This document shows positions 36,258 through 47,313 of a stretch of DNA of 64,000 nucleotides, one piece after another. Within the stretch, counting starts at the first letter, position 1. Each line of letters starts with the position of its first letter. The stretch is from Candidatus Planktophila lacus (lineage in GTDB: Bacteria; Actinomycetota; Actinomycetes; Nanopelagicales; Nanopelagicaceae), in the NCBI RefSeq assembly GCF_002287925.1, contig NZ_CP016769.1:1178001-1242000 (forward strand), written 5' to 3'. The notes beneath the pieces were generated by a model. The model was not told the DNA's origin. It saw only the letters and a program-made list of their open reading frames with translations, and did not search any database. A program made the translations under genes and the position numbers.

Positions 36258-39200
36258 CTAGCGAGGAATCTCGACTTCATCCAAGCGAACTGCTTCGCCT
36301 GAACCACCCTGATCGAATGGTGTGAAGTCGTACTCATCGTATGCAGCGTAGACCGCAGCCTTTGCTGCCTCCGTTGGTTCAACGCGGATATTGCGGTAAC
36401 GAGCAAGGCCGGTACCAGCTGGAATCAACTTACCAATGATGACGTTTTCTTTCAGACCAAGCAATGGATCGCTCTTCTCTGACAACGCAGCATCTGTAAG
36501 TACGCGAGTTGTTTCCTGGAATGAAGCCGCTGATAGCCATGACTCAGTTGCAAGTGATGCCTTGGTGATACCCATAAGTTCTGGGCGACCAGAGGCTGCC
36601 TTGCCACCTGTTGTGACTACGCGACGGTTTTCGGTTTCAAAGCGACCGCGTTCTACGAGTTCGCCAGGAAGTAGATCCGCATCTCCTGCTTCAAGCACTG
36701 TAATGCGCTTAAGCATTTGGCGAACGATTACTTCGATGTGCTTATCGTGAATGCCTACGCCCTGTGAGCGATAAACAGATTGGATTTCGTTAACCAAGTG
36801 AACTTGTGTTGCACGTGGTCCGAGAATACGAAGTACCTGCTTTGGATCAATTGCGCCGACGACCATCTTCTGGCCAACTTCAACGCGTGAACCTTCTTCT
36901 ACAAGTAGCTTCTGGCGACGTGTGATTGGGTAAGCAACTTCTTCGCCACCATCATCTGGTGTTACGACGATCTTCTTACCCTTTGCATCTTCACGGAATG
37001 AAACAACGCCGGCGGTCTCTGCGATTGGCGCAACACCCTTAGGTGTACGTGCTTCGAAGAGCTCGACGATACGTGGAAGACCGTGAGTGATGTCATCACC
37101 TGCAACGCCACCAGTGTGGAAGGTACGCATTGTTAGCTGTGTACCAGGCTCACCGATTGACTGTGCAGCGATAATTCCGACTGCTTCGCCGACTGCAACA
37201 AGTTGACCTGCAGCAAGTGAGCGACCGTAGCAAGCTGCGCACTGTCCGACCTTGCTATCGCAAGTTAGAACTGAGCGGATCTTAACTTCGTCGACACCAG
37301 CAGAAACTAGTTCGTCGATGACGCGGTCACCAAGATCTGAGCCAGCCTTAGCGAGAACGGTTCCGTTAACTTCAATGTCATCAGCCAAGGTGCGACCGTA
37401 GACAGATGTTTCAACGTGATCGTGCTTTACAAGGTTGCCAGCTTGCTGACGTGTTGCGATTGGAAGTACGAGACCACGATCGGTTCCGCAATCTTCTTCG
37501 CGAATGATTACATCTTGTGCAACGTCGCAGAGACGACGAGTCAAGTAACCAGAGTCAGCGGTACGAAGCGCTGTATCTGCAAGACCCTTACGTGCACCGT
37601 GCGTTGAAATGAAGTACTCGAGTACTGAGAGACCTTCACGGAAGTTAGCCTTAATTGGGCGAGGAATAATTTCACCCTTTGGGTTAGCTACAAGTCCACG
37701 CATACCTGCGATCTGACGGATCTGCATCATATTTCCGCGAGCACCTGAGTAGACCATCATCCAAACTGGGTTGACGCGAGGGAAGTTTTCTTCCATCTCT
37801 TTACCAACTTCAGCGGTTGCCTTGGTCCAAATTTCGATGAGCTCTTGGCGACGCTCGTCATCTGTGATGAGACCCTTTTCGTATTGTGATTGAACCTTGT
37901 CAGCCTGTGTTTCGTAGCTTTCGAGGATCTCTTTCTTACGAGGAGGTGTAACAACATCTTCGATACCGATTGTTGCACCGGCGCGAGTTGCCCAATGGAA
38001 TCCAAGTGACTTCAGCGCATCAAGAGTTTGAGCAACTGTGACCTTTGGATAGAACTCAGCCAACTTATCGACGATTGCACCAAGTTGCTTCTTAGTGACA
38101 TCAAGATCGACGTATGGGTAATCAGCAGGCAGTGCTTCATTAAAGAGTGCGCGACCAATTGTTGTTTCAATTGTTTCGCCAGTCTTTGTGAGGCGGATCT
38201 TAATCTTTGCCTGCAATGAAACTGAATGCTGATCATGAGCCATGATCGCTTCAGCAACAGAACCGAATGCGCGGCCTTCGCCGAGTTCGCCTTCGCGTTC
38301 CATGGTGAGGTAGTACAAACCAAGAACCATGTCCTGTGTAGGAGATGTAATTGGTCGACCGTTAGCAGGAGACAAGATGTTGTTTGAAGACAACATCAAG
38401 ATACGAGCTTCTGCTTGCGCTTCAGCAGATAGTGGCAAGTGCACAGCCATCTGGTCACCGTCGAAGTCAGCGTTAAATGCTGTACATACGAGTGGGTGGA
38501 TCTGAATTGCTTTACCTTCAACCAGTTGTGGTTCGAAAGCTTGGATACCTAGACGGTGAAGAGTAGGAGCACGGTTTAGGAGCACAGGGTGTTCTGCAAT
38601 TACTTCTTCAAGAACATCCCAAACAACTGGACGTGCGCGCTCAACCATACGCTTTGCAGATTTAATATTCTGCGCGTGGTTGAGATCTACTAGACGCTTC
38701 ATTACGAATGGTTTGAAGAGTTCTAGCGCCATCTGCTTTGGCAGACCGCACTGGTGCAACTTCAACTGTGGACCAACAACGATTACTGAACGACCTGAGT
38801 AATCAACGCGCTTTCCGAGCAAGTTCTGACGGAAACGACCTTGCTTACCCTTGAGCATGTCAGATAGTGACTTAAGCGCACGGTTGCCGGGACCAGTTAC
38901 TGGACGACCACGACGACCGTTGTCGAACAAAGCATCAACTGCTTCTTGCAACATACGCTTTTCGTTGTTGACGATAATTTCAGGAGCACCGAGATCAGCA
39001 AGACGCTTCAAACGGTTGTTGCGGTTGATAACGCGGCGATAGAGATCGTTTAGATCTGAAGTCGCAAAGCGTCCACCGTCGAGCTGCACCATTGGGCGTA
39101 GATCTGGCGGGATAACCGGAACGCAATCGAGCACCATTGATGCTGGGTGATTGCTTGTTGTCATAAATGCATTTACGACCTTAAGACGCTTGATAGCGCG

Positions 39201-40070
39201 AGTCTTCTTTGCGCCCTTTCCATTTTCAGAAAGGTCGGTGAGGATCGCGTATTCAGCTTCGAGATCAAAAGTTTCTAGGCGCTTCTTAATTGCAGCAGCT
39301 CCCATGTCACCCTTGAAGTAGATTCCGTAACGATCGCGCATTTCGCGGTAGAGGTTCTCGTCGCCTTCTAGATCTTGAACCTTGAGGTTCTTAAAGCGAG
39401 CCCAAACATCTTCCAAGCGAGTTATTTCGCGTTCAGCGCGATCACGAAGTGCCTTGAGCTCACGCTCTGCAGATTCGCGAACCTTGCGCTTTACATCTGA
39501 CTTTGCATCTTCTGCTTCGAGTTCAGCAAGATCAGATTCGAGCTTCTTCTGGCGAGCATCGAGATCATTGTCGCGACGTGTTTCGATCTTCTTACGATCG
39601 TTAGCCAGCTTCTTCTCGAGCTGTGGCATATCTTCTTCGCGGCCTTCTGCATCAACTTCTGTGATCATGTATGCAGCAAAGTAAATAACCTTTTCAAGAT
39701 CCTTTGGAGCAAGATCAAGTAGGTATCCAAGACGTGAAGGCACGCCCTTGAAGTACCAGATGTGGGTTACAGGAGCGGCAAGCTCGATGTGTCCCATACG
39801 TTCGCGACGAACCTTGGCACGTGTTACTTCAACACCGCAACGCTCGCAGATGATTCCCTTAAATCGAACGCGCTTGTACTTACCGCAATAACATTCCCAG
39901 TCACGAGTTGGTCCGAAAATCTTCTCGTCGAAGAGTCCGTCCTTCTCTGGCTTGAGTGTGCGGTAGTTGATTGTCTCTGGCTTCTTTACTTCGCCAAATG
40001 ACCAATCACGAATGTTCTGAGCCGATGCGAGACCGATTCTTAATTCATCAAAGAAGTTGACATCTAACAT
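36258..40070 (-). CDS. rpoC: DNA-directed RNA polymerase subunit beta'
   Basis: Catalytic subunit beta', 1270 residues, actinobacterial length. The zinc-binding domain is near residues 60-85 ([20 protein letters not shown]). A long charged coiled region at about 150-230 follows. The absolutely conserved catalytic loop [12 protein letters not shown] is near 530, and a second zinc site is formed by [16 protein letters not shown]. The trigger-loop region and [19 protein letters not shown] are intact. It follows rpoB by 17 bases. Confidence 0.98.
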   Translation of the reverse strand: MLDVNFFDELRIGLASAQNIRDWSFGEVKKPETINYRTLKPEKDGLFDEKIFGPTRDWECYCGKYKRVRFKGIICERCGVEVTRAKVRRERMGHIELAAPVTHIWYFKGVPSRLGYLLDLAPKDLEKVIYFAAYMITEVDAEGREEDMPQLEKKLANDRKKIETRRDNDLDARQKKLESDLAELEAEDAKSDVKRKVRESAERELKALRDRAEREITRLEDVWARFKNLKVQDLEGDENLYREMRDRYGIYFKGDMGAAAIKKRLETFDLEAEYAILTDLSENGKGAKKTRAIKRLKVVNAFMTTSNHPASMVLDCVPVIPPDLRPMVQLDGGRFATSDLNDLYRRVINRNNRLKRLADLGAPEIIVNNEKRMLQEAVDALFDNGRRGRPVTGPGNRALKSLSDMLKGKQGRFRQNLLGKRVDYSGRSVIVVGPQLKLHQCGLPKQMALELFKPFVMKRLVDLNHAQNIKSAKRMVERARPVVWDVLEEVIAEHPVLLNRAPTLHRLGIQAFEPQLVEGKAIQIHPLVCTAFNADFDGDQMAVHLPLSAEAQAEARILMLSSNNILSPANGRPITSPTQDMVLGLYYLTMEREGELGEGRAFGSVAEAIMAHDQHSVSLQAKIKIRLTKTGETIETTIGRALFNEALPADYPYVDLDVTKKQLGAIVDKLAEFYPKVTVAQTLDALKSLGFHWATRAGATIGIEDVVTPPRKKEILESYETQADKVQSQYEKGLITDDERRQELIEIWTKATAEVGKEMEENFPRVNPVWMMVYSGARGNMMQIRQIAGMRGLVANPKGEIIPRPIKANFREGLSVLEYFISTHGARKGLADTALRTADSGYLTRRLCDVAQDVIIREEDCGTDRGLVLPIATRQQAGNLVKHDHVETSVYGRTLADDIEVNGTVLAKAGSDLGDRVIDELVSAGVDEVKIRSVLTCDSKVGQCAACYGRSLAAGQLVAVGEAVGIIAAQSIGEPGTQLTMRTFHTGGVAGDDITHGLPRIVELFEARTPKGVAPIAETAGVVSFREDAKGKKIVVTPDDGGEEVAYPITRRQKLLVEEGSRVEVGQKMVVGAIDPKQVLRILGPRATQVHLVNEIQSVYRSQGVGIHDKHIEVIVRQMLKRITVLEAGDADLLPGELVERGRFETENRRVVTTGGKAASGRPELMGITKASLATESWLSAASFQETTRVLTDAALSEKSDPLLGLKENVIIGKLIPAGTGLARYRNIRVEPTEAAKAAVYAAYDEYDFTPFDQGGSGEAVRLDEVEIPR

Positions 40071-40087
40071 AGTTATTTATCCCTCTC

Positions 40088-43000
40088 TCAAACTTCTTCT
40101 ACAGAGCTTGGCTCAACTCGTGACAAGTTGATACCTAACTCTTCGGCGGCACGGAAAATTTCTTCGTCGTTATCGCGCATTTCAATTGCGACACCTTCTG
40201 AAGAGAGAACTTCGACATTCAAGCAGAGTGATTGCATTTCCTTGATAAGTACCTTGAATGACTCAGGGATACCTGGCTCAGGGATGTTCTCGCCCTTAAC
40301 GATCGCTTCGTAAACCTTTACGCGTCCGAGAACGTCGTCAGATTTAATTGTGAGGAGTTCTTGGAGTGTGTAAGCAGCTCCGTAGGCTTCAAGTGCCCAA
40401 ACTTCCATTTCACCAAATCGCTGACCACCGAATTGAGCCTTACCACCGAGTGGTTGCTGCGTGATCATTGAGTATGGACCAGTTGAACGTGCGTGGATCT
40501 TGTCATCAACCAAGTGGTGGAGTTTCAAGATGTACATGTATCCAACTGAAATTGGTGTTGGGTATGGCTCACCGGAACGGCCATCAAATAACTTAGCCTT
40601 TCCGCTCTTGCCGATTAGTTGAACACCATCGCGGTTTGAAAGAGTGCTTGATAGCAAACCTGAGATTTCATCTTCAAGTGCACCGTCGAAGACAGGTGTT
40701 GCGAACTTAGTTCCAGGAGTTCCCTTTTCTGCACCGATTGCGCGCATGTGCTTCTGCCACGCTTCATCGACGCCAGAGAGATCCCAACCAGTTTTTGCAA
40801 CCCAGCCGAGGTGCATTTCAAGAACCTGACCGACGTTCATACGACCTGGAACACCGAGCGGGTTAAGAACTACATCTACAGGAGTTCCATCTTCAAGGAA
40901 TGGCATATCTTCAACTGGAAGAATCTTGGAGATAACACCCTTGTTACCGTGGCGACCAGCAAGCTTGTCACCATCTTGAATCTTGCGCTTCTGTGCAACG
41001 TAGACGCGAACCAATTGGTTAACGCCAGCTGCAAGCTCGAAGCCTTCTTCTGATTCGAAGATCTTTACGCCGATAACTTTTCCTGATTCTCCGTGTGGAA
41101 CCTTAAGAGATGTATCGCGAACTTCGCGAGCCTTTTCTCCGAAGATTGCACGAAGCAAACGCTCTTCAGGTGTTAATTCAGTTTCGCCCTTTGGAGTTAC
41201 TTTTCCAACCAAAATATCGCCAGGGACGACATCTGCGCCGACGCGAATGATTCCGCGCTCGTCGAGGTCTGCAAGTACTTCTTCAGAAACGTTAGGGATA
41301 TCGCGAGTGATTTCTTCGGCACCTAGCTTGGTGTCGCGAGCATCGACTTCGTATTCCTCAATGTGGATTGATGTAAGAACATCATCTTGAACGAGACGCT
41401 GCGAAAGGATGATCGCATCTTCGTAGTTGTGGCCTTCCCATGACATAAATGCCACGAGCAAGTTCTTACCGAGAGCCATTTCACCGTTTTCGGTACATGG
41501 ACCATCTGCAATTACTGAGCCAACTTCAAGCTTCTGACCTTCAGAGACAACAACCTTCTGGTTGTATGAAGTTCCTTGGTTAGAGCGTGAGAACTTAGAT
41601 AGTGAGTATGTCTGGTAAGTACCGTCATCGCCCATGACCTTTACTTCATCGGCAGATACTTCAGTAACAACACCTGAATGAGTTGCTGTAACAACATCAC
41701 CGGCATCTACTGCAGCGCGGAATTCCATGCCAGTACCGATAAGTGGCGCTTCTGCGCGCATCAAAGGAACTGACTGACGCATCATGTTTGAGCCCATCAA
41801 CGCGCGGTTAGCATCGTCGTGCTCAAGGAACGGAATCATTGCTGTTGCAACAGAAACCATCTGACGTGGTGAAACGTCCATGTAATCAACTTCATCACCG
41901 ATGATGTATTCAACTTCGCCACCACGACGACGTACGAGTACGCGCGCTTCAGCAAAGTGGTTGTCATCTGTAAGTGGTGCGTTTGCCTGCGCGATGATGT
42001 GTTCATCTTCTTCATCTGCAGTTAGGTAATCAACCTGATCTGTAACGCGACCCTTTACGACCTTGCGGTAAGGAGTTTCGATAAATCCGAAAGCTGTTAC
42101 GCGACCGTAAGTTGCAAGCGAACCGATAAGACCAATGTTTGGTCCTTCAGGAGTTTCGATTGGGCACATACGTCCGTAGTGAGATGGGTGAACGTCGCGA
42201 ACTTCGAAGCCTGCGCGGTCACGAGATAAACCACCAGGTCCGAGCGCTGAAAGACGACGCTTGTGTGTAAGACCTGAAAGTGGGTTTGTCTGATCCATGA
42301 ACTGTGACAATTGAGATGTTCCGAAGAACTCCTTGATCGATGCAACAACCGGACGGATGTTGATCAGAGTCTGTGGAGTAATTGCTTCTACATCTTGAGT
42401 TGTCATACGTTCGCGAACTACACGTTCCATACGAGATAGACCGATGCGAACTTGGTTCTGAATTAGCTCACCAACTGTGCGAAGACGACGGTTACCGAAG
42501 TGATCGATATCGTCCTTTTCTACGCGAACTTCGCGGCCGTAATCCATTGTTAGATCGCCGCGGTGTAGCGCTACGAGGTAGCGAAGCGTTGCAACGATGT
42601 CAGAGATTGTAAGAATGCTCTGTGAAAGTTCTTGATCAAGACCGAGCTTCTTATTTACCTTAAAGCGACCGACCTTGGCCAGGTCATAGCGCTTTACATT
42701 GAAATAGAGGTTCTCGATAAGGTTTTGAGCAGCTTCCTTAGTTGGTGGCTCGCCCGGACGAAGCTTGCGGTAGATATCTAGCAGCGCTTCATCTTGTGTC
42801 TTGACTGTATCTTTTTCAAGAGTTGCACGCATTGATTCGAAGTCACCAAACTCTTCAAGAATTTGTTCTTCAGTCCAACCGAGCGCTTTCAAGAAGACAG
42901 TTACAGATTGCTTACGCTTGCGGTCGATGCGAACACCGACGAGATCTTTCTTATCAACTTCGAATTCAAGCCAAGCGCCGCGGCTTGGGATGATCTTTGA

Positions 43001-43540
43001 AGTGAATACATCTTTATCTGATGTCTTTTCGATTGTGCGTTCGAAGTAAACACCTGGTGAACGTACGAGCTGTGAAACAACAACGCGCTCGGTTCCGTTA
43101 ATTACAAATGTTCCGCGCTTTGTCATTACAGGGAAGTCACCCATGAAGACAGTCTGTGACTTAATTTCACCGGTTTCATTGTTGGTGAATTCAGCAGTCA
43201 CGAATAGTGGCTGCGAGTAAGTCATATCGCGTTCTTTGCAATCTTCGATTGAATACTTAGGTGGCTCGAAGCGGTGATCGCGGAATGAGAGCGACATAGT
43301 GCCCTGGAAATCTTCGATCGGTGAAATTTCTTCGAAGATTTCTTCTAAACCTGATTTTGATGGAAGTTCTCCACGATTTGTATTTGTTGATTGCGCAAGA
43401 CGTGAACGCCACAAGTCGTTGCCCAATAGCCAGTCAACGCTCTCAACTTGGAGCGCTAATAGGTTTGGAACTTCTAGGGGTTCGCGGATCTTGGCGAATG
43501 AAATACGTTGCGGAGCTACAGAATTCTTTTTCGCGGCCAA
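40088..43540 (-). CDS. rpoB: DNA-directed RNA polymerase subunit beta
   Basis: Beta subunit, 1150 residues. The rifampicin-determining region reads [17 protein letters not shown] then [15 protein letters not shown], with the Asp, His and Ser positions that usually mutate in resistant strains unchanged. The start is TTG (LeuAlaAlaLys frame, read as Met) with GGAAGG seven bases upstream. The 389-base region before it holds the nested-hairpin repeats, and rpoBC appears separately controlled from rplJL. Confidence 0.98.
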   Translation of the reverse strand: MAAKKNSVAPQRISFAKIREPLEVPNLLALQVESVDWLLGNDLWRSRLAQSTNTNRGELPSKSGLEEIFEEISPIEDFQGTMSLSFRDHRFEPPKYSIEDCKERDMTYSQPLFVTAEFTNNETGEIKSQTVFMGDFPVMTKRGTFVINGTERVVVSQLVRSPGVYFERTIEKTSDKDVFTSKIIPSRGAWLEFEVDKKDLVGVRIDRKRKQSVTVFLKALGWTEEQILEEFGDFESMRATLEKDTVKTQDEALLDIYRKLRPGEPPTKEAAQNLIENLYFNVKRYDLAKVGRFKVNKKLGLDQELSQSILTISDIVATLRYLVALHRGDLTMDYGREVRVEKDDIDHFGNRRLRTVGELIQNQVRIGLSRMERVVRERMTTQDVEAITPQTLINIRPVVASIKEFFGTSQLSQFMDQTNPLSGLTHKRRLSALGPGGLSRDRAGFEVRDVHPSHYGRMCPIETPEGPNIGLIGSLATYGRVTAFGFIETPYRKVVKGRVTDQVDYLTADEEDEHIIAQANAPLTDDNHFAEARVLVRRRGGEVEYIIGDEVDYMDVSPRQMVSVATAMIPFLEHDDANRALMGSNMMRQSVPLMRAEAPLIGTGMEFRAAVDAGDVVTATHSGVVTEVSADEVKVMGDDGTYQTYSLSKFSRSNQGTSYNQKVVVSEGQKLEVGSVIADGPCTENGEMALGKNLLVAFMSWEGHNYEDAIILSQRLVQDDVLTSIHIEEYEVDARDTKLGAEEITRDIPNVSEEVLADLDERGIIRVGADVVPGDILVGKVTPKGETELTPEERLLRAIFGEKAREVRDTSLKVPHGESGKVIGVKIFESEEGFELAAGVNQLVRVYVAQKRKIQDGDKLAGRHGNKGVISKILPVEDMPFLEDGTPVDVVLNPLGVPGRMNVGQVLEMHLGWVAKTGWDLSGVDEAWQKHMRAIGAEKGTPGTKFATPVFDGALEDEISGLLSSTLSNRDGVQLIGKSGKAKLFDGRSGEPYPTPISVGYMYILKLHHLVDDKIHARSTGPYSMITQQPLGGKAQFGGQRFGEMEVWALEAYGAAYTLQELLTIKSDDVLGRVKVYEAIVKGENIPEPGIPESFKVLIKEMQSLCLNVEVLSSEGVAIEMRDNDEEIFRAAEELGINLSRVEPSSVEEV

Positions 43541-43756
43541 GAGATGTCCTTCCAGACAATGTTCACTTACAACATTATTTTTTTAACAATGTCGATTCAC
43601 AAAGTGCGAGAACGCACAACTATTAGGTCTCAGCCGCTATATGCCCTGACCATAGAAGATTTATGCGAAGGGCAAGAGTAACGCTCACCCCCTCAGCCTG
43701 TCCAACCGGCCTCTTATACCCCCAAACCCTCCCCTTTGTCAGGCGATTGTGGAAAG
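43541..43756 (-). other. rpoBC upstream region (no gene)
   Basis: About 215 bases without a coding frame between rpoB and the first nested-hairpin repeat. It contains a short inverted repeat ACATTGTT...AATAATGT around an A/T run close to rpoB and TGCGTTCTCGCA further up, both on the minus strand. A promoter for rpoBC is expected here, but I could not choose a convincing -35/-10 pair. Confidence 0.5.
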
Positions 43757-43821
43757 AAAATCCCTCGACTGGGCCGGGGACTTGCTCGTTAAAGTCCCCT
43801 TTTCCCCATTCGAGGGATTTC
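43757..43821 (+). repeat. Nested-hairpin repeat, copy 1 (plus orientation)
   Basis: Outer stem AATCCCTCGA / TCGAGGGATT (11 bp with flanking A-T) encloses an inner hairpin GGGGACTT, loop GCTCGTTA, AAGTCCCC. The inner loop and stem match the other two copies, while the outer stem differs, and the linkers (GGGCC, TTTTCCCC) are only partly conserved, so this copy is degenerate. It points opposite to copy 2, 33 bases away. Confidence 0.75.
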
Positions 43822-43854
43822 CTAAATTGAGCGAAAAATATTCAGAGAAAGAGA

Positions 43855-43918
43855 AAACCCCCTTGGTTGGAGCGAAGGGACTTTAACGAGCAAGTCCCAA
43901 GCCCGACCAAGGGGGTTT
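43855..43918 (-). repeat. Nested-hairpin repeat, copy 2, directly after rplL
   Basis: Outer 13-bp stem (AACCCCCTTGGT / ACCAAGGGGGTT) encloses a 38-base core (43868-43905) identical to copy 3, whose inner hairpin on the minus strand is GGGACTT, loop GCTCGTTA, AAGTCCC. It starts 12 bases after the rplL stop and is followed on that strand by TTTTCTCTTT, so it probably doubles as the rplJL terminator. Confidence 0.8.
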
Positions 43919-43929
43919 CCCCCAACTGA

Positions 43930-44316
43930 TTATTTGAGTGTGACCTTTGCGCCAGCTGCTTCGAGAGCTGCCTTTGCCTTCTCTGCTGTCTCCTTGTTTG
44001 CCTTCTCAAGAAGTGTTGCTGGAGTTGCATCAACTAGGTCCTTTGCCTCCTTCAAGCCAAGGCTTGAATTGAGGTTACGAACTTCCTTGATCACTGCAAT
44101 CTTCTGTGAGCCTGCATCTTCGAGGATAACTGTGAATTCATCTTGACCAGCATCTGCTGCGCCACCTGCTGCTGCGCCGCCTGCTGCTGCTGCTGCAACT
44201 GGTGCTGCTGCTGTTACATCGAATTCAGTTTCGAATGCCTTAACGAACTCTGAAAGTTCGACAAGTGTCATTTCCTTGAACTGAGCCATTAGATCTGTTG
44301 ATGAGAGCTTTGCCAT
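43930..44316 (-). CDS. rplL: 50S ribosomal protein L7/L12
   Basis: Stalk protein recruiting translation GTPases; 128 residues. It has an N-terminal dimerisation helix ([20 protein letters not shown]), an Ala/Gly-rich hinge (about 35-55) and a C-terminal domain ([42 protein letters not shown]). It follows rplJ by 18 bases and ends just before a nested-hairpin repeat. Confidence 0.98.
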   Translation of the reverse strand: MAKLSSTDLMAQFKEMTLVELSEFVKAFETEFDVTAAAPVAAAAAGGAAAGGAADAGQDEFTVILEDAGSQKIAVIKEVRNLNSSLGLKEAKDLVDATPATLLEKANKETAEKAKAALEAAGAKVTLK

Positions 44317-44334
44317 TTTATATTTTCCTTTTCT

Positions 44335-44982
44335 TTATTCCGCTGGAGTTTCTGCTGCATCTGCTGCTTCAGGAGCAACTTCAGCGACAACTTCTTCTGT
44401 TACTTCTGCAACTGCTTCAGCAGCTGGTGCTGCTTCTTCAACCGCTGGAGCCTCTGCAACTGCTGGAGCTGCTTCCGCTACTGGCGCAGATGCCGGAGCA
44501 CCTGCCTCAAGTTTGATACGAAGTGCATCGAAGATACGCGCTGCCTTAGCAAGCGATCCCTTCATTGCACCAGCAAGCTTTGCCAAGAGAACCTCACGGG
44601 ACTCAAGATCAGCAAGCTGCATGATTTCTGCAGTTGTAACGAACTTGCCTTCGTAGATTCCACCCTTAACAACAAGTAGTGGGTTCTCCTTCTGGAAGTT
44701 CTTTAGATTACGAGCTGCATCAATTGGATCTCCCTTGATGAAAGCAAGTGCTGAAGGACCAACGAGTAGATCATCAGAGATGTCTACGCCGGCGTTCTTA
44801 GCTGCAATCTTTGTAAGGGTGTTCTTAACGACGCTGTACTTGGTATCTGAACCAAGGCTGCGACGCAATTCCTTCATCGAAGTCACGGTTAGACCGCGGT
44901 ATTCGGTTAGGTAGGTTGCATTAGCTGACTTGAAATCTTCAGTCAGTTCAGCAACTGCTGCTTCTTTTACTGGGCGAGCCAT
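44335..44982 (-). CDS. rplJ: 50S ribosomal protein L10, with acidic Ala-rich C-terminal extension
   Basis: L10 anchors L7/L12 dimers on the large subunit; 215 residues. The globular domain (about 1-130) has [20 protein letters not shown] and [12 protein letters not shown], and is followed by the L12-binding helix. The last 55 or so residues are almost only Ala, Glu, Pro and Val ([17 protein letters not shown]), much longer than the E. coli protein. The frame is open to 45054, but AAAGGTGA precedes the ATG at 44982 and matches the family start MARPVKE. Confidence 0.95.
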   Translation of the reverse strand: MARPVKEAAVAELTEDFKSANATYLTEYRGLTVTSMKELRRSLGSDTKYSVVKNTLTKIAAKNAGVDISDDLLVGPSALAFIKGDPIDAARNLKNFQKENPLLVVKGGIYEGKFVTTAEIMQLADLESREVLLAKLAGAMKGSLAKAARIFDALRIKLEAGAPASAPVAEAAPAVAEAPAVEEAAPAAEAVAEVTEEVVAEVAPEAADAAETPAE

Positions 44983-45021
44983 TCGGTTCACCTTTCCTTT
45001 TACATTACGACTTTGGTCAAT

Positions 45022-45059
45022 AAAAGAAAAAATCCGTGACGCGTAAATGCGCACGGATT
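45022..45059 (-). terminator. Attenuator hairpin in the rplJL leader
   Basis: On the minus strand AATCCGTG / CACGGATT with an inner GCGC-containing part is followed at once by TTTTTTCTTTTATT. It is a textbook intrinsic terminator about 40 bases before rplJ, so it must act as an attenuator for rplJ-rplL, presumably in concert with the L10 leader directly upstream. Confidence 0.75.
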
Positions 45060-45140
45060 AATGTGAACACCTACGCGGGCTGAGATTCCTCAATTATCTG
45101 GTTCTTAAGAACCAGACCTGCGGTCTTTGGTTATGGCAGA
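45060..45140 (-). ncRNA. L10 leader (ribosomal protein L10-binding autoregulatory RNA)
   Basis: Between rplA and rplJ. On the minus strand: AAGACCGCAGGTCT, the palindrome GGTTCTTAAGAACC, then GAGGAATCTCAG and CCCGCGTAGGTGTTCACA. These elements, in this order and place, resemble the L10 leader family as I remember it from other actinobacteria, where L10 or the L10-L12 complex binds to repress its own operon. Boundaries are approximate. Confidence 0.6.
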
Positions 45141-45181
45141 ACTTTAAGGGTTTGCGTAAAGCGGGGTCAAATCCGAGCGTA

Positions 45182-45252
45182 AAAAATCCGGCTACCGGTG
45201 GAGCGAAGGGACTTTAACGAGCAAGTCCCAAGCCCGCCGGGGCCGGATTTTT
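45182..45252 (-). repeat. Nested-hairpin repeat, copy 3, directly after rplA
   Basis: Outer 11-bp stem (AAAAATCCGGC / GCCGGATTTTT) plus a CCGG/CCGG step encloses the 38-base core (45199-45236) identical to copy 2. It begins 11 bases after the rplA stop and ends in a T-run (TTTTT on the minus strand), so it likely terminates or attenuates rplKA transcription before the L10 leader. Confidence 0.8.
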
Positions 45253-45262
45253 CCTAAAGAGA

Positions 45263-45967
45263 TTAGTTAGCTGATGGTTCGCGAACTAGGTTTGGATCTA
45301 CTTGGATTCCAGGTCCCATAGTTGTTGAAACAACTGCCTTCGCAATGTAGCGACCCTTTGATGAGTTTGGCTTAGCGCGGTGAACTTCATCGAGAGCTGC
45401 TGCATAGTTATCTGCAAGCTGTGCTGCAGTAAATGATGACTTACCGATGATGAAGTGAAGGTTTGAGTTCTTATCGATACGGAATTCAATCTTTCCGCCC
45501 TTGATGTCGTTAACTGCCTTTGTTACATCGGTTGTAACTGTTCCCGTCTTTGGGTTAGGCATAAGTCCACGTGTTCCAAGAACTTTACCGAGACGACCGA
45601 CCTTACCCATCAAATCTGGTGTTGCAACAACTGCATCGAAGTCCAAGCGACCCTTTGAAACTTCTTCAATGAGTTCATCGCCACCGACGATATCTGCACC
45701 GGCTGCGCGAGCTTCGTCAGCGCGCTCTCCGTTTGCGAATACAAGAACGCGAGCAGTCTTTCCTGTGCCGTGTGGCAAGTTAACTGTTCCGCGAATAGCT
45801 TGATCGGCCTTCTTTGGATCTACGCCAAGAACGAGTGCAACTTCAACAGTTGAGTCGTACTTGGTAGTTGTTGTCTCTTTGGCAAGTGTTACTGCCTCAA
45901 GCGGTGTGTAAAGGTGGTCTTTCTTAACCTTCTCTGCTGCCGCTGTATATTTCTTTGAGCGCTTCAT
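45263..45967 (-). CDS. rplA: 50S ribosomal protein L1
   Basis: L1 forms the mobile stalk at the E site; 234 residues. Blocks: [78 protein letters not shown]. It represses rplKA in E. coli. It follows rplK after about 100 bases that contain a perfect hairpin. Confidence 0.98.
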   Translation of the reverse strand: MKRSKKYTAAAEKVKKDHLYTPLEAVTLAKETTTTKYDSTVEVALVLGVDPKKADQAIRGTVNLPHGTGKTARVLVFANGERADEARAAGADIVGGDELIEEVSKGRLDFDAVVATPDLMGKVGRLGKVLGTRGLMPNPKTGTVTTDVTKAVNDIKGGKIEFRIDKNSNLHFIIGKSSFTAAQLADNYAAALDEVHRAKPNSSKGRYIAKAVVSTTMGPGIQVDPNLVREPSAN

Positions 45968-46039
45968 TTCTTCCTCATTCCTAAGTCTTTCGACTTAGCT
46001 AGTGGTTGTGGTTAACGAACCAGCGAGGTTCTCCCACAT

Positions 46040-46062
46040 CTACTTCTCACGGTGAGAAGTAG
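46040..46062 (-). other. Perfect 10-bp hairpin between rplK and rplA
   Basis: CTACTTCTCA, loop of three, TGAGAAGTAG, located 9 bases after the rplK stop. It has no U-run. It may be an RNA-processing or protein-binding site adjusting L11:L1 expression; I cannot match it to the L1 operator with confidence. Confidence 0.45.
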
Positions 46063-46070
46063 AAATTTAG

Positions 46071-46499
46071 TTATCCGACAGTGATACCCATTGAGCGAGC
46101 AGTACCGGCGATGATCTTGCTTGCTGCATCAATGTCATTTGCATTGAGGTCAGCCATCTTTACCTTTGCGATCTCCTGAACCTGAGCCATGGTGATATTT
46201 GCAACCTTGGTCTTGTGTGGAACTGGTGATCCCTTTTCAACTCCGGCAGCCTTCAAGATAAGACGTGATGCTGGTGGAGTCTTAGTGATAAATGTAAATG
46301 AGCGATCTTCGTAGACAGTGATCTCTACCGGAATGATCTGACCCTTTTGAGATTCAGTGGCAGCGTTGTAAGCCTTCACGAACTCCATGATGTTGACACC
46401 ATGCTGACCAAGGGCAGGACCTACTGGTGGTGCAGGTGTTGCTGCGCCAGCTTGGATCTGCAACTTGATGAATCCGGTTGCCTTCTTCTTTGGTGCCAT
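46071..46499 (-). CDS. rplK: 50S ribosomal protein L11
   Basis: L11 binds the GTPase-associated region of 23S rRNA and is the thiostrepton target site; 142 residues. [20 protein letters not shown], then [17 protein letters not shown] and the C-terminal [20 protein letters not shown]. It follows nusG. Confidence 0.98.
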   Translation of the reverse strand: MAPKKKATGFIKLQIQAGAATPAPPVGPALGQHGVNIMEFVKAYNAATESQKGQIIPVEITVYEDRSFTFITKTPPASRLILKAAGVEKGSPVPHKTKVANITMAQVQEIAKVKMADLNANDIDAASKIIAGTARSMGITVG

Positions 46500-46555
46500 T
46501 TTTTATTCCTTTTCTAGTTTTCCGGTAATTAAATCTTGGTCTCTTTGGATCTTCG

Positions 46556-47305
46556 TTAAATCTTCTGTACTTGTGCGAATGAAAGTTCTACTGGTGTTTC
46601 GCGTCCGAAGATTGAAACAAGAACCTTGAGTTTTGCTTGCTCAGGCATGATCTCGGAGATTGATGCTGGAAGCGTTGCAAATGGGCCATCCATAACGGTG
46701 ACTGATTCGCCAACTTCGAAATCAACGACGCGGATATCGGCCTTGTCAGATTTCTTAACAGGGCGTGGAGCAAGAATCTTTTCTACATCATCCATGCTTA
46801 GTGGACTTGGGTGATGTGCGTTTCCGACGAAGCCTGTAACGCCTGGTGTATTGCGAACTGCAGACCAAGACTCGTCAGTTAGCTCCATGCGGACAAGAAC
46901 ATAGCCTGGGTAGATATTGCGCTTAACCTGCTTGCGCTGGCCGTTCTTGATTTCCATAACTTCTTCTTCAGGAACTTCGATCTGGAAGATGAAGTCTTCC
47001 ATGTGAAGTGAAACTTTGCGGTTGTTGAGGTTATCGCGAACCTTCTTCTCATAACCTGCGTAAGAGTGGATTACGTACCAGTCGCCGATCGCTGCGCGAA
47101 GGGTGCGACGGAATTCTGCATTTGGATCGTTCTCATCTGATTCGAGATCGCCATCTTCATCGCTGGCGAGCGCAAGATCATCAACAGGTGCGTCGGTGAG
47201 AACTACTTCCTCAACGATTTCTGGTGTAGCAACCTCAGCAACGATCTCGTCGGCATTAGCCGCAAGCGCTGCTTCGAAAGCATCAGGTGTCTGGTTCTCG
47301 GTCAT
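46556..47305 (-). CDS. nusG: Transcription termination/antitermination factor NusG
   Basis: NusG couples RNA polymerase to the ribosome and Rho; 249 residues. The acidic N-terminal extension of about 70 residues (rich in Glu, Asp, Ala) is characteristic of actinobacteria. The NGN domain follows ([43 protein letters not shown]) and a C-terminal KOW domain ([20 protein letters not shown]). It follows secE by eight bases. Confidence 0.98.
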   Translation of the reverse strand: MTENQTPDAFEAALAANADEIVAEVATPEIVEEVVLTDAPVDDLALASDEDGDLESDENDPNAEFRRTLRAAIGDWYVIHSYAGYEKKVRDNLNNRKVSLHMEDFIFQIEVPEEEVMEIKNGQRKQVKRNIYPGYVLVRMELTDESWSAVRNTPGVTGFVGNAHHPSPLSMDDVEKILAPRPVKKSDKADIRVVDFEVGESVTVMDGPFATLPASISEIMPEQAKLKVLVSIFGRETPVELSFAQVQKI

Positions 47306-47313
47306 TGTGTTCC

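Noticed and set aside
44160-44230. Trinucleotide-like repeat (GCTGCTGCT) as a microsatellite
   Set aside because: It encodes the Ala-rich hinge of L7/L12, a normal feature of the protein.
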